64,000 nt of DNA from Smittia aterrima (GCA_033063855.1 CP093830.1:8928854-8992853); one strand, 5' to 3'. Counted from the stretch's first letter, positions 23,742 to 36,500 are shown. The notes: generated by a model not told the origin, from the letters alone. Translations and numbers: made by a program.

Positions 23742-26091
23742 ATGGAAGGAACCGAAAACAAAGAACAAGAAAAACTCAAGCGGAACTACGGAAACATTGT
23801 TTTAACTTTGGAAAATGCGATTTTGCCAGCGGAAAAATTAGAAACAAATACAGTGTCGCAGGAAGATGGCCTTTCGAGGGAAACGGAAGTTGATCTCAGA
23901 ATCCTCGGATGTGAACTGATACAAACCGCGGGAATATTACTTAAACTGCCACAGGTGAGAGAAAAGAAATATATTCGCGCCATGTTCGATTTTAATTTCA
24001 ATGCATCATCAAAACATTCATTCGATGATTGAAAACGTTTCTGGAATTCCCATGTAGTCACACATGAAATGTTATCGTTTCAGGTCGCCATGGCATCGGG
24101 TCAAGTGTTGTTTCAGCGTTTCTTCTATTCAAAGTCATTCGTGCGTCATGACATGGAGGCAATTGCAATGGGCTGCATATGTCTTGCATCTAAGATTGAG
24201 GAGGCACCACGAAGACTCCGTGACGTTCTCAATGTCTTTAATCATATAAAGCAAATACGAGCACAGAAGTAAGTAGTTCAATCGCTAATGGATTTCTTTT
24301 CAAGATAAAATTTATTAATTTATTCATTAATCAGTTTTGTAGGTAAGATGATGCATATCATGCGTGTTTCTCTCTCTGGGGACGTTTAGTTATATTTAAT
24401 CGCAAACGAACCCTACGATCACTAAAAGGATAATACGAACTCGAATCCTTTATATCAGTTTTTTTACCCCCGCAAATGTTTAACTTAGTGAATCGTCAAA
24501 ACTTTCCAATTCGCGGGAAACTTGCCTACTCAGTGCTGTGAACACTCATGTTTGTTAGTTTGTTGATCAAGTGATTTGTTAAAGTGGATTTTTCCAGGTA
24601 TATTGTAAGTGTATTACGATCATCGACAGACAAACAATGAAAGTGATTGCAGCACTGCCACTGAAAATTTAATGTCAAAGTTTGTTTCAGCGTCTTATCT
24701 TCTTAAAGTTTCTTTTCTTCTTCCCTTTTTAATTTGAACCAACGACGCACAGTAGCATCCTCGAGTATAGATGAGACGATATAAATATATTTTAATGACA
24801 TCTCTCTATGCCATCAGAGTCTTCCATGCGTATGTCTCACACACAGCAACCCACAGAGAAAGCAAAATCTTACCGGGCGAAACTGAGAGTGATTTTGAAG
24901 TTTGTTGAATGCTAAATAATTTTATTCTTTTTGTTTCTTTGAAGACCGATCCAGCCGATGCTTCTAGATCAGATCTATGTCAATTTGAAGAACCAGGCGA
25001 TTAAAGCAGAGAGAAGAGTTCTCAAAGAACTTGGATTTTGTGTCCACGTTAAGCATCCACATAAGCTCATCGTAGTGTTCCTCAAATATCTTGGCTTCGA
25101 TGAAGAAGTGAACAGCGAAATTCTTCAATTATCATGGAACTACATGAACGACTCGTTTCGAACAGATGTTTTCGTCCGATATCAACCAGAAACTATTGCA
25201 TGTGCTTGTATCTCTCTTTCCGCCCGCAAGCTCAACATAAACATGTCAACAACGCCACCTTGGTATGTGATATTTAAAGTGCAAGAGGACGACTTGATCG
25301 ACGCTTGCTTTAGAATTATGGAATTGTATCATCGAGGGAAGCCAAACACAGAGAAACTCGAAGCAGCTGTCGATGAGCTAAAAAAACAATATCAGGTAAA
25401 GTTATTCATTGATTTTTTATGCGGGGATTATGAAACATTTTTGCAATTATAGGACCAGAGAAAAAAAGAACATCGCAATAATTCTTCACCTGCCGTTACC
25501 GTTGTCGACCGTTCCAATGGATCTTCGCACAACATGTGGGGTGGATTCATACAGCGACAAGTGCCATCAATCAATTCTACAACCAACGCAGACGAAAAGA
25601 CAGATTCAAAGATAAAATCAGAGGGGAAAGCTGTGAATAGTACAAACAATAATAACAATGAGAAGGGACGATCTAGATCAGCGAGCCGCTCAAGAAACTC
25701 CAGATCTCGCTCAAGGTCTTCCGATAGACATGCAAAGAAGAAGGACCGCGCTAAGAAGAGAACTCGATCGAGGTCCTCGGGTGAATCAGATTACGACAAA
25801 AAGAACCGAAAAAGGTAAACTTTACTTCTCACTGTCATCCAATAGCAAAATTAATCTTTGCGTTTCTTTCTTTTTCTCAGGGATAAGAAATACAACAAGA
25901 AATCGCCGAAACGTGATTACCGAGAGAAATCTCGTGAGCGCTACTCCAACGGCAGAAGAAGGGACTATACAAACGACCGAGACAAAGATTATTACAGCGG
26001 AAGCTACAATAGCTACGAGAAAGACAAGTACAGTAGTAGTAAGACCTCGTCGCGCAACGGCAATCGACATCATCATAAATCTAGGAGATAA
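23742..26091 (+). CDS. CycL: Cyclin L
   Basis: Cyclin partner of CDK10/11-type kinases that acts in transcription-coupled splicing in nuclear speckles. Five exons (23742-23954, 24084-24268, 24945-25395, 25453-25814, 25881-26091) give 473 aa. Two cyclin folds are present. The first contains QVAMASGQVLFQRFFYSKSF and MGCICLASKIEEAPRR. The second runs from RVLKELGFCVHVKHPHK to TPPWYVIFKV and EAAVDELKKQYQ. A short conserved patch follows (NMWGGFIQRQ). The C-tail is an RS domain (RSRSASRSRNSRSRSRSS, later KRDYREKSRERYS), as in other L-type cyclins. Intron 2 is about 675 nt, ten times its neighbours, and holds a candidate ratchet site (see findings). Confidence 0.96.
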
Positions 26092-26135
26092 GGACGACCC
26101 CGGCCACACTTTTTTAAAATTCATTGCTAAAAGCC

Positions 26136-26141
26136 AATAAA
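26136..26141 (+). terminator. Poly(A) signal of Cyclin L
   Basis: AATAAA 44 nt after the stop codon. Confidence 0.6.
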
Positions 26142-28286
26142 TATAGTTTCTCTCTGTTCAATCTGTTTCGATAATCAATTTATTGATGACAAAATATATT
26201 TTTGAATCGAGAAACATTTTTTTAGAGAAAACTTGCAAAAATAAAATTAGAAAATCAAGACGAAAGAAAATGTTTTCCTTAAAGCTTAGTTTTCCAGTTG
26301 CGATGAAAGTCCTGAAAGAGAGACGAGACACTAATGAAGAGAAACTTTTTAAATTTGATATAATTTTAATTTTCTTTATTTCTTCATTATTATGACATTT
26401 TTAAATAGAGTTTTTTTTTCGTTCTCATAATAACTATTTAGTAGCGAAAAATAAAATTGCACAACTTTCTTAGCCAATTATTTGGATTTTATTTAATTTC
26501 TTGCGTTAAAGATAAGAAACTTCGAAGGAGAAAAAACTAGCACAACTTCTTTTTTTTTTGGTAGCCTTCTAATTTTTAAAACTTAAAAGATTGCAGAAAC
26601 TGCGAATAAGGAATTTTTCATCGCTTTCATTTTCTTTTCTTTCATATATACTATCTCAACAACAAATAACTTAATTTAATTAATGGTATATTCATTTTTT
26701 TTCTTTTCATCTTTTTAAGTTGAGAATTGACATGAATGTTAAATGGTATTTGCTAGATTCAATCATTGTTCACTAGTGGTTTCTCGTGTTGATTCAAACT
26801 TCTTCTTTCTTAATACTTTCTTTAATGATTTTTCTTTCCCTTAAGGTTTCAAGTTTTATTAGAACAAACAATGAGGACAAATGAGAAACTTATGGTTTAG
26901 GTTACGAAAGGAAAAATCCCTTAGATTCTCGTGCTAGATGAAACGATCGACAATAACAATTTACAAGAATTGATTTCTGCAAATCTTTTGCTTTAACGCT
27001 GCAGAGAACCAAGAAAAGTTTTCTTATGTTTTAATTTGTTTTCGCCTGAAAAGATTTTCTTCTTTCGGGTTTTATTTAATTAGTCGCAACTCTAAGACCT
27101 TCTCAAGATAATTTCATTGTTCAAAGTGTGGCGAGGTTGAAACTAAATCTTCAATGAGTGACGAAACAGATCAAACTTTTGGATAGAAAACTTAATAAAC
27201 TTCTTATCGTTATTAAACTCCTTATCGTCTAGAATGGTGTTAAACAAAGCAATTACAAGTCGCATGTAAGCTATCTATCGACTGTCTTCTTTTATCGGTT
27301 TTTTGGCTTTAATTTCCAACCCTTTGCCCCCATTTTTGTCATCCGAAATTACTGTCATTTGAGAGTTTTCTTGAAAAACAAATGATTTTTTTCTTCTTCT
27401 TCTAAAATGTTCCTAGTGAGTGATTGTTCGTAAGTCCGCTTATTGTTATTAGAAGTTAGTTCATCTCAGGACTTAGAAAAACTTGAAAAGCCCAAGCCCT
27501 GGCCCTTTATTACTTTGAGGATATGCTGAAATGGCCATTTAGGTATTTTTAAAGATTGCTGCCTCCTGTTGTGAATTTTATTTTTATAAATCAAAAACTA
27601 ACTAACTTAGTTTATTGCTAGATAGTGTCGTCACACGCTTCTACTTTTTCTGTCGTTGTTACGCAAAGTTGTTAAAGAAGAAAATCTGCTCGCCTCATTT
27701 GATATGAATTCACAATCTTCTCAATAGTTTTATTTAGGGTGTCGGGTGTTCTACTGAAAGATTGGTCAGATATTCATTTCTCTCTTTCTTGCTATTCAAC
27801 TATCATTGGAGACCGATGAAATCAGTGAAGGGAAGAGCGTTTCTTAGAGAATTATTTTCGTTAAACTTTAAACACATTTTAAACTATATTCAAACTTGAA
27901 AGCAACAAGCGGAATCAACTGAGACTTTTTGAGAGACTGGCAGTTTTATATCAATCATTAAAGAAGTTTTTTTTTTGTTTTCCTTTGCACATAATTGATG
28001 GATTTTCAAGTCAAGTTTCTTAATATTTATGTTTCTTAATGTTGTCACTGAACACGAATTCGAAATTTGTTCTTTCTTTTTGCAAATATGATTGAAGCTG
28101 AAGAATGATCTCTTAAGCCACCAAGTGGAGAGAATAAAACACAGAAAGCTGGAAGGAAATCTATCTAACTGCTTCATAATTTCTTTTAGAAGAGAGAGCA
28201 AGGTCTCTGAAGCTTTCAGCTGGTGATTACAATGAAAGCAATTGAGCTCTAATTACACACAGAGAGAATAAAAGATGGGGCGTTTA

Positions 28287-28302
28287 TATTGGCCGGCCAA
28301 TA
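28287..28302. promoter_or_regulatory. Perfect 16-bp palindrome made of two inverted CCAAT boxes
   Basis: TATTGGCCGGCCAATA equals its own reverse complement and places ATTGG and CCAAT back to back around a GGCCGGCC core. It stands out from the AT-rich surroundings. It could be an NF-Y-type element of an unannotated promoter, but nothing else here proves one. Confidence 0.35.
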
Positions 28303-30370
28303 GCTTTCAAAGCTCTCTCTTTCACCTGAGGCTCTGTTCCCCAGAAAAATATCAAAATCAAAGAAGAGTCACTATCTATCAAGGCTCAATATACTTTTTT
28401 TTCGTCTCATTTTATCACCGTTAGTAAAAGTTTTGTAGAAAACATTTTGAAACCGAAAATTCTTTTTGTACTCGGAATATTTAAACTTCAAGGTGGGAGG
28501 AGGAAATCGAGAGACACTTTTTTTTTGGATTCCGGATTCTACCTAATTGATTCGAAGTCTAGCTACAGAGTTTTTCAGTAACGCTGGACAGAAATCAAAG
28601 GGAAAGTTTTCAATTTTACTATTTACAAATTTCCAGCGTTTTCGTTTTCACTTTCCAACTTTCAGTGAGTTTCTCTGCTCATTGGCGACTCCTCCGTCGA
28701 CAATCTTTTGCTCTAGACTCTAGAGTTATCTTATTTTTTATCAGGTTCACGTTTAGCTGTTTCACAGAGTTCAATGCGATTTTCATTTTTTGATTGAGCA
28801 AGAAGTTTAATTAACTTGCTTACGCTTTAAATTTATTTATTTTTGTCTTTAAATTTTTACGCCCTCTGTGGAAGAGCTCAACGCTGTTTACGAGAGTTTA
28901 ACTGCTGGCTACTCGAATTTTTCGTGAACACTACTGTTAGAAGCGATGAAACGAAATAAATTTGCTTTATTCAACAGCGAGAAGAGACTGATTTTTAATC
29001 ATTACTATCATTAGAAGAATAAAATTGTTTAGCAATATGTGCTCTTTTGTCATATTTTAGGACTTGAAGTCATGAAATGGTTCAAAAATTTCCTAAATAG
29101 TCTCCCCTTAGAAATTGGATTCCTGGTTTGTCATTTAAGTATCGTAATCATAAACCTTTTGATGCTTAGGTATGTTAACGCCAGCAGGAAAATAGACAGG
29201 AAGACGAATCAAAGAATTTTTTTTCAAGATGGATCATTACACTTGCTCGTAGTTTCACTTAAGCTTAACATTTTCTAGCAAAGTTAGACATATTCAGTGT
29301 GCGCAGACACTTGCGGTGTATATTGCTTCTTTTGCCAATTCAACATAGTTTTCTTCAAATTGCTGGGGCGGCGGCCATTTCAAAACGGAATCTAACAAAG
29401 ATAAAATCTCTCTCGTGGGAGAAGTTATCGCTCTCGTATTAAGCTATCAATCAAACCTTAATAACAACTGAAGAACTATAGAAAATCAAGCACAAACCGT
29501 CCGAATGCATGATAGCACTCTCATGAGACAGGTTTGTAAAATTTAATCTACTTTACATTCGAGCTTCTTTCTTCTAAAGTTGAATTTTGAAACCGAGATC
29601 AAACCGCTCTAGATGAAATGTGCAAAAATCTAGAATTTTATTCTCATGTTTCCGTGTAAAATGCTACCTAACAGCATCTTGTAACTTTTGTACTAAGTTT
29701 TTGATTCAATTTTCAATTTCTTCAATTTAAGACGACAGTGCCAATCTTGCTTCCTTCTCTATTTTCGTACTAAAAACAAAAGACTCGCGTCAAAGTAATT
29801 TCCTCCGATCCATCATTTTTTTTCTAACATTTTGTAAAGAACGGAAGTTAAAATAAAAAAAAAAGTATTTCTGAGTTCATCAATCTTGTTTTATTCATTG
29901 TTCCTTGAATCGTCAATGTCAATATTGAATTGAGATTCATTGCTTGGAGATTCTCTAACATGGACGAATGAATCATCATCTAATGTAACTTAGCTTCAAC
30001 TGTGCATCGTAAAGTCTGATTCGCGTGGGAAATAGCGTTCGATTCAACAGAAATTAAATATACTAAACAAAATATTAAAAAAGGTAACAAGAGCAATAGG
30101 GACATATACTTCTCTTAATTTACATAGTTATGTAGTAGGGAGTTGAGAAAAAAATTTGTATCGATGGTGATGATATGTTGAGTCTGTTGACTAGAAACTG
30201 TTGATCTTGTAATCCAGCAAACTGTGAGGAAGAATAAATGTTTGCCAATAAAATAAATTTAAATGATTTCAAATATTTACCTGAGCGAATAAATTTCTGT
30301 TAAATCAACGGTTGTCTTTGCCGAATTAGATTATTATTTGATTTCTCTTCTTCTTCTTCTTTTTTTATCA

Positions 30371-30420
30371 ACAACGCCCCATCATAGTTTTTCATAAAAT
30401 TGCTATGATGGCGGCTGTTA
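30371..30420 (-). repeat. Imperfect inverted repeat (hairpin) in putative Syntaxin 1A 3' UTR
   Basis: Arms 30371-30388 and 30404-30420 pair with a 9-bp perfect inner stem (CCATCATAG with CTATGATGG) and a further GC-containing outer stem with bulges, around a 15-nt loop. It lies 110 nt beyond the stop of the last alternative exon, on the transcribed strand. Confidence 0.45.
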
Positions 30421-30529
30421 AGGATTATACTATTCAAAGGTTAACGTTAGATTGAAGCTTTGCTTGCTTTCTTTTATATTCGCTTGTTGCTGCTGATGAA
30501 TGAAAATTATTGCCCCCGTTGAATTTACA

Positions 30530-30598
30530 TTAGACCAAGAGATAAGTTGAAACGATGAGCACGAGAATCAACAGACACAGCATAATAAAGATTTTCTT
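30530..30598 (-). CDS. Syx1A: Syx1A terminal exon e (membrane anchor)
   Basis: Acceptor TTCACAG, then 22 codons and TAA. It begins KKIFIMLCLLILVLIVSTYL and ends LV. It is the shortest anchor, with no lumenal IPGL tail, and the most distal exon, so it probably uses the gene's last poly(A) site. Confidence 0.85.
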   Translation of the reverse strand, partial: KKIFIMLCLLILVLIVSTYLLV

Positions 30599-33500
30599 CT
30601 GTGAAGTTTCGAGAGATTAAAAGAAAGAAACATTAATTTTCACTGCACAGAGATCTCTTTTTTAAATCTACTTTATAAAAAATTTACATGCAATGAGGTT
30701 TCGCTCGCAAGATCATTTATCAAATCATTTCATGATGAAGTTAGTTATGGATAATTGATTCGATGAGAGATAAGATAAAATTCTTCGTTCTACAGCAAAC
30801 AGGAAAACTCTTTTGTCTCAAACCTGACAGCGATGCTTCTTAAGTAGATTTTCGATATCAACTAAGTGTGTTACGACTCGCATGATTTACAAGCCGGGGA
30901 TTTTAGAGTACACATAAGCAGATCCGATCAAACCGAGCACAGTGAAACAGAGTAACATCATAATTTTTTTCTGGAAAATTAGTTTTGTTACATTGCGATT
31001 AGCTTTTGTAAGGTAATCGAGCGATTTCTATCATGTTGATGACTTTTGTTAAATTAAAAATGAGTTTTCTTCATGAAGTTCATGAAATGTGCATAAAAGA
31101 AATTGATTTAAATGTTCGAGCGATCCTCAATATGTCTAAGACTTCTAGTATCTTAGATCTCATAGCAGTAAATAGATTTTGAAGGTTTGTGTCAAATTGT
31201 TATACCTGAAATATTCATAACGATGCTTTCGTTGGATGATGCAGAACAAGAAATTTGTTGCGAAATTAGATAAAGATTGATGAGCAGCGACCATGGCGAA
31301 GACGAAGCTGAATGGAAGTGCCCGAAAACACTTTACAATCCTGGGATGAATGAACTTAAATACCAAGCGACTAGAAGTCCCAGAACGGTCAGGCATATCA
31401 TGATCATAATCTTCTTCTGCGAGTTGCGAATGCGAACGGAGATTTGGAATAAAATGTTTGTTAATTGAGTTGCTTGAATGATTTAGAATGTGATAATTTC
31501 ATTACATCATACTTTCAAATCGTTGATTATAAAACATTAAATCGTGCAAATCTTAAATGATTAATCATGCATTATTCTTAGCTAGAGCTACAATAATAAA
31601 TCACGAGCAATTCGACACCCACGCTTTAAATTGATTACAGTAGATTCAAATTAATTTGAGACTAATCTCAAGGCCTCACCACTTCTTAAAATTAAAATAT
31701 AAAACACAACACCAATAGAAGAGACTTCCAATCTAAATACTTTTTGTACCAAATCGTTTTCAATGTCTATGAAGTGTAAAAAAAAGTTTTTATTTGTAAG
31801 TTACTCGTGTAGAGCTTTTACTTCAAATTTGTATCTTTGGCTTGAGTTCTAATGTTTAATCAGGATCGAGGAGGAACAAAGGCAATTACTAATGGAGCAA
31901 CTTGTGCAATACACGTAAAGTACATCAAACTTGAGAATTGTCCTTTGTTGGGAAATATACCTGAGAATGAAGAGAATTTTGATCAATTCGAAATTTCTTG
32001 TTACTCCACATCCACCTTCCTTCGTCAGGCCATGATTTGAATAATGTTATGAATTTCCCATTGACGAAGTTATATTGGCTTTCATTTAATGTGTGACACA
32101 TTCTGTTTTAATATTTGTCGTGAAATAATGATGAAGGCAGAATTTTTCAAAGTAAAATAAAATTCCAGAAGTTTACTCGTATTAGCTTTACAATCCAGGA
32201 ATCCATGTGCTAATATAACCGCAGACAATCAGGCCGAGTACAGTCAAACAGATCAAGATCATAATCTTCTTCTGCAAATATCAACCCGAAGTTTATAAAA
32301 AAAAATATTTTTATCATCAATTTTGATTTTTTTTTGTTTCCTACTGAAAACTTATTTTTTACGAGGGTGTTGTCATTGTTTTTTGTACGAGTCTGTTGTG
32401 ACTAACATAAATGAAATAAAGAAGTAACAAATCAAAGTGACAAACCGCAAAGAGTTTACCTTTTCTTCTCTCCAAATCTGGCAGAGTCTAATGAACATCA
32501 CAAGCTTCATTCGCAAGGCAAAAGAGCTTAAGATTTCATTAAAATTTTAGAAAAAAAAATCTCAAACAATTTGCGGCTTCATTAAATAAATCATGCATGA
32601 TGTCGTAAGTCGAACTTCTTCTCAGTCAATTATTTTCTAATTATTAGCTCTGTCACGGTTTATTTAGCTTTCATTCTAAAGCTCGTAACACTTATTTAAT
32701 GCTATTAAATGAGACTTGATTCTTCAATAAATGTTATTTATGATTCAGAAATTCAATTTTGTTCCATTACGTTCTACATATTTTTTGGTCGGACATGGTT
32801 TTTTAATGGCCCCACATTACGTCGAGTTAATTGATTTTATACAAAGTCGATATTTATTAAAATGTGAATTTACACTTAAAAAAAGCCTTCGATTTGTTTG
32901 CAGGCAAGTTTTGCTTCACCGCTTTCGTCCCCAAAAGAAATTGAAATTTCCAATTGGATTTTATGTCTCTCGAAATATCGAAATATTGACAAAAGTATCG
33001 TGTTCATGGTTTATTCGTTTTTCTCGTTACAAACGTCCAAATGAGTCGATCAAAATTCCATGGCTTGAGTCTACTACATTTTAGAGAAATATTTATTTTA
33101 TTTGCTTTTTAATTACACAATCGATCGTCGTCGAGGATAAGTTTTTCTTTCTTTTATGCTTTTTAATGATCAGCATAAACCTTAAGATGGGAAAAGAGTT
33201 TGATGTCTCATCACATTTTTCTAGCCAAAAACTGACATCAGCCACAGGATCAAAAGAGTTATTAGAATCACTGCGGTTACTGTCAAGCAAATTACAATCA
33301 AAATTTTTTTCTGGAAAGAAGAAAGAAAGAGAACGAAGCGAACGTTATTTCATTAAAGTTTAATTCTTCAACCGAGTCAAGCGGTTTTAAACGAAAAGCT
33401 TGATACACTCACACACATTGATTGTTTTAAGGTTTTTCCTTCACGTTAAAGCTTTTTTTATTTTATCACAAGACAAACACAGGAAAGTTTTCGTGTCTGA

Positions 33501-36500
33501 GATTTTTCTAATCATTTAGAGAAAAGAGAGAGAGACACATATAAAGAGGAAAGAAAACATTCACGGAAACGTTTTTCACATTAAACAGCTCGGATGTTTG
33601 TTGAGGGAAATCAAGTGTGAGCAAGAAGAATATTAACAATACATCACATAGCAAACATCGAAGGATTCGTAATACGAATAAGAATGAATGGTTTTCTGTT
33701 AGCTCTGTGATTTCTTTCGATAATGTATTAGAAGCTGCTGGGGAAACGTGGACAGTGCGAATGGATTTGCTTAGCTTCGAAATCTTCATTTTATCATCAC
33801 AAAATCGTTAGCAAAGCGGGCACAATATTAAATGGAATCCTGTTTTCATCATCACGTCATGAGCATCAAATTCTGTTTTTTTTTTGTGAAGGAAGATCCG
33901 CGACCGTTATCAAGCTCTTTTTTAGTCACGCTATAAATTCGGCCTTGCGTGGCATGATTTGATGCCGACGATAGATTTTCTTTCTGTTTAATGTCCAAGC
34001 GCAATGTGTTAATGTTATGAAATGGTTTATATTTAAGTTAATTGCCCCACAACGGAACAACCTGTTAATGCTCCGCTTCTTCATTCATATCACGTCAAAT
34101 TAAGTAAAGATGATCTCTTTATCATTCAAGTTTAAATTGCAGTAATCTACTCGCTTTTGTTAGTAGGAATCGTTGCTTCTCTTTTCAGATTATCCCGTGA
34201 ATATTTAAAATGCTTTAGAGTTAAAGTTTACTACAGAGATTCCCTTCAGAGAATTTAGCAATTAAAATTGAATTTGAATGAATGTAAATCTAACCTTTCT
34301 CGCTTTCGAAGCGTACACATTAGCTTGGTAAAGCTCTTTTTTAGCGTTCTCTGTGAAGTCTCGACCCTGTTGTACGTGGTTCTCAACCCTATCAACTAAT
34401 TCTCCCTGTAGTTACCAACAGTTGATCGTGTTGTAATGTGGAGTGTTGATGGCCACACGTTGATGTCAAAAGTTTAAACCTTGTCAAAGTTTTTTTTTTG
34501 TACATAATGGGATTTGTTTGGTCGTGAATTTGATCGATCAATCGATTTAAAATGTAAACCCGTTTAGTTGAGAGGAGTTTATGTTTTGTTAATCACAGCA
34601 TCAAGTTAATAGCATTAAAAATCAGTAGTCTCCACAGTTTTTTTGTGTTAGTTAGTCAGAAAAAAAGTTGGTCATTAGAATAAAGTGTAACATCATATAA
34701 AAAAGTTAAAGCATTGTTGTAGTAAGTTGAGCATGCACATTGATCAAAGTTTAAATAAAATTTGAACAGAAATATTGCTTGAGGAATAGTTGATAGTGTA
34801 ATAAATTTGATTAGAGAAGAGGGATGTCAATGAAAGTTGAAATGGTAGTTGAGAGATATAGAGAGAGAGTATAACATCACAAAGAATAAGTTTAAATGTG
34901 AGATTAATGGATGGAAAACGATAAATAGAAAAGGTAGACCGACACCAAACGAAAAAGAATCAAACACATAACATTCGAGCAAAGTAACATAAATGGAGAA
35001 GGTGGAAATGATAAAAAATCACGACAAACATACGGAAGGATTGGGAGGAGGATCGGATATAAAAAAAGAAAAAAAAACGAAAAACGGCATTAATAATGAT
35101 GAACGTTTCGACTTACCCGGCGAGCTTTACTTTGATATTTGAGTGCTTTTTTGGTGTCTTGTGTTGCCGTTTGGACGTAATCCATTGCATGTTCGACATG
35201 ATATTCTATGCGATCAATCATCTCACCCTGATTTGATAATATTTCGATAGCAAGATTGTTGGTTTGTTATGCAAATATTTGTGAAAAGTTTAAGTGGAAG
35301 AAATGGAAGTTTGTTTGTAGAAGAAAGATAAAAGATTTTAATCGCAGGTTCGTAAATATTTCTTTGCTATCAGCAACACACATCACGGAGCAACCAAGAC
35401 GAAAGTCCTCAAAATCATTTTTCATTACCTGACTCTCGACTAACATCGCCATATCCATGAACATATCGTGAAGCTCTCGAATCGAGTTTTCCAGTTTGAT
35501 GATGTCGGCATGTCGCGCTTCAATATCGGCAAGAGTTTGTTTTGCTTGTTGTGTCTCCATGATGATCTAAATCGAGAAATTGCTTTAGCCAATTTGTGGA
35601 TTTTTCATAAAAAATTGATATTCTTACTCCTTGCGTAAACACTGCAGAATTGCCTTGCTCCAACATCTCTTCGAGTTCCTCATTTGTTGTGGCTTTTCCG
35701 GCTGTTAAATCGAGCGATAATTTAAATGAAAGTTACATTATTTCCAGACAATTTACTCACTGATCTCCAATTGACGCTGTATTCTCGCTTTACATCTCTC
35801 TCGGTAATCAGTTTGAGTCCGATTGTATTCTGTCATGACTTCGACAAACTTCCTTGACAGCGTGGAATGCTGCGTCTTACGTATTCTCAAATCAGCAGAA
35901 GCTGACTTAGCCTGCTCCTCTTGCTCGATGCTTTGTTCAATGCCCTACGGGAGGAAAAAAAGAGAAAATCTCTTTGACACTTTGAATTATTTCAGTGTTG
36001 TTGGGGATAAGTTACCTTAAGTTTTCCTCGAACTTTGTTGGCATTTTTCTTAATATCAGCCATGAGATCTTCAAGTTCTTGCTTAGTTCCTGATTGAGAA
36101 GTAGATTTTATTTTCAATTCCTGTCAATCAATATCATCATCCTAAACCTACTTTCATCCGTTTGCGGAGCAGAGAGGATCGCACTGTGTTTCTTCTTGAC
36201 CTCCTCAACATTGTATTGTATTTTATCTATCATCTCCCGAATCTCCTCCACCTCACTAAAGAACTCATCCATGAATCCGTCAACATTGATAGCCACATCA
36301 TCCATGCCCGCATCTTCGTCGTCGCTTTGGGCCTGAAATTTTTTTTAAAAAAGACAAAACTCATTGATTTTCTCTCGGCCGTAAAATCACGTTTGGCTTA
36401 TGCTTCATGCTCTAAAATGTATCCAAAGATCCTTCTTGTGTAAAGAAGCACGTTCAAAACTCTTCAAGGGGAGACGGATCGATTTTTCTCTCTGTTGCTG

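Larger units (their letters stand above)
26142..30529. other. 4.4-kb region without recognisable protein gene
   Basis: AT-rich and poly-pyrimidine-rich. The few open frames (27890-28201 minus, 29039-29278 plus) show no family signature or credible splice partners. The right part, below 30529, is the likely 3' UTR of the most distal Syntaxin 1A terminal exon. Two structured elements inside it are listed separately: a palindrome at 28287-28302 and a hairpin at 30371-30420. An unannotated ncRNA or long 3' UTR is possible but not shown. Confidence 0.5.

Noticed and set aside
25658..26140. 160-codon plus-strand frame at the end of Cyclin L
   Set aside because: It is the shifted frame of the RS-repeat exons and reads through an intron.
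30340..30370. CTT-repeat tract that resembles another KK-anchor acceptor
   Set aside because: Translation on the minus strand gives no transmembrane segment or stop in the right place.
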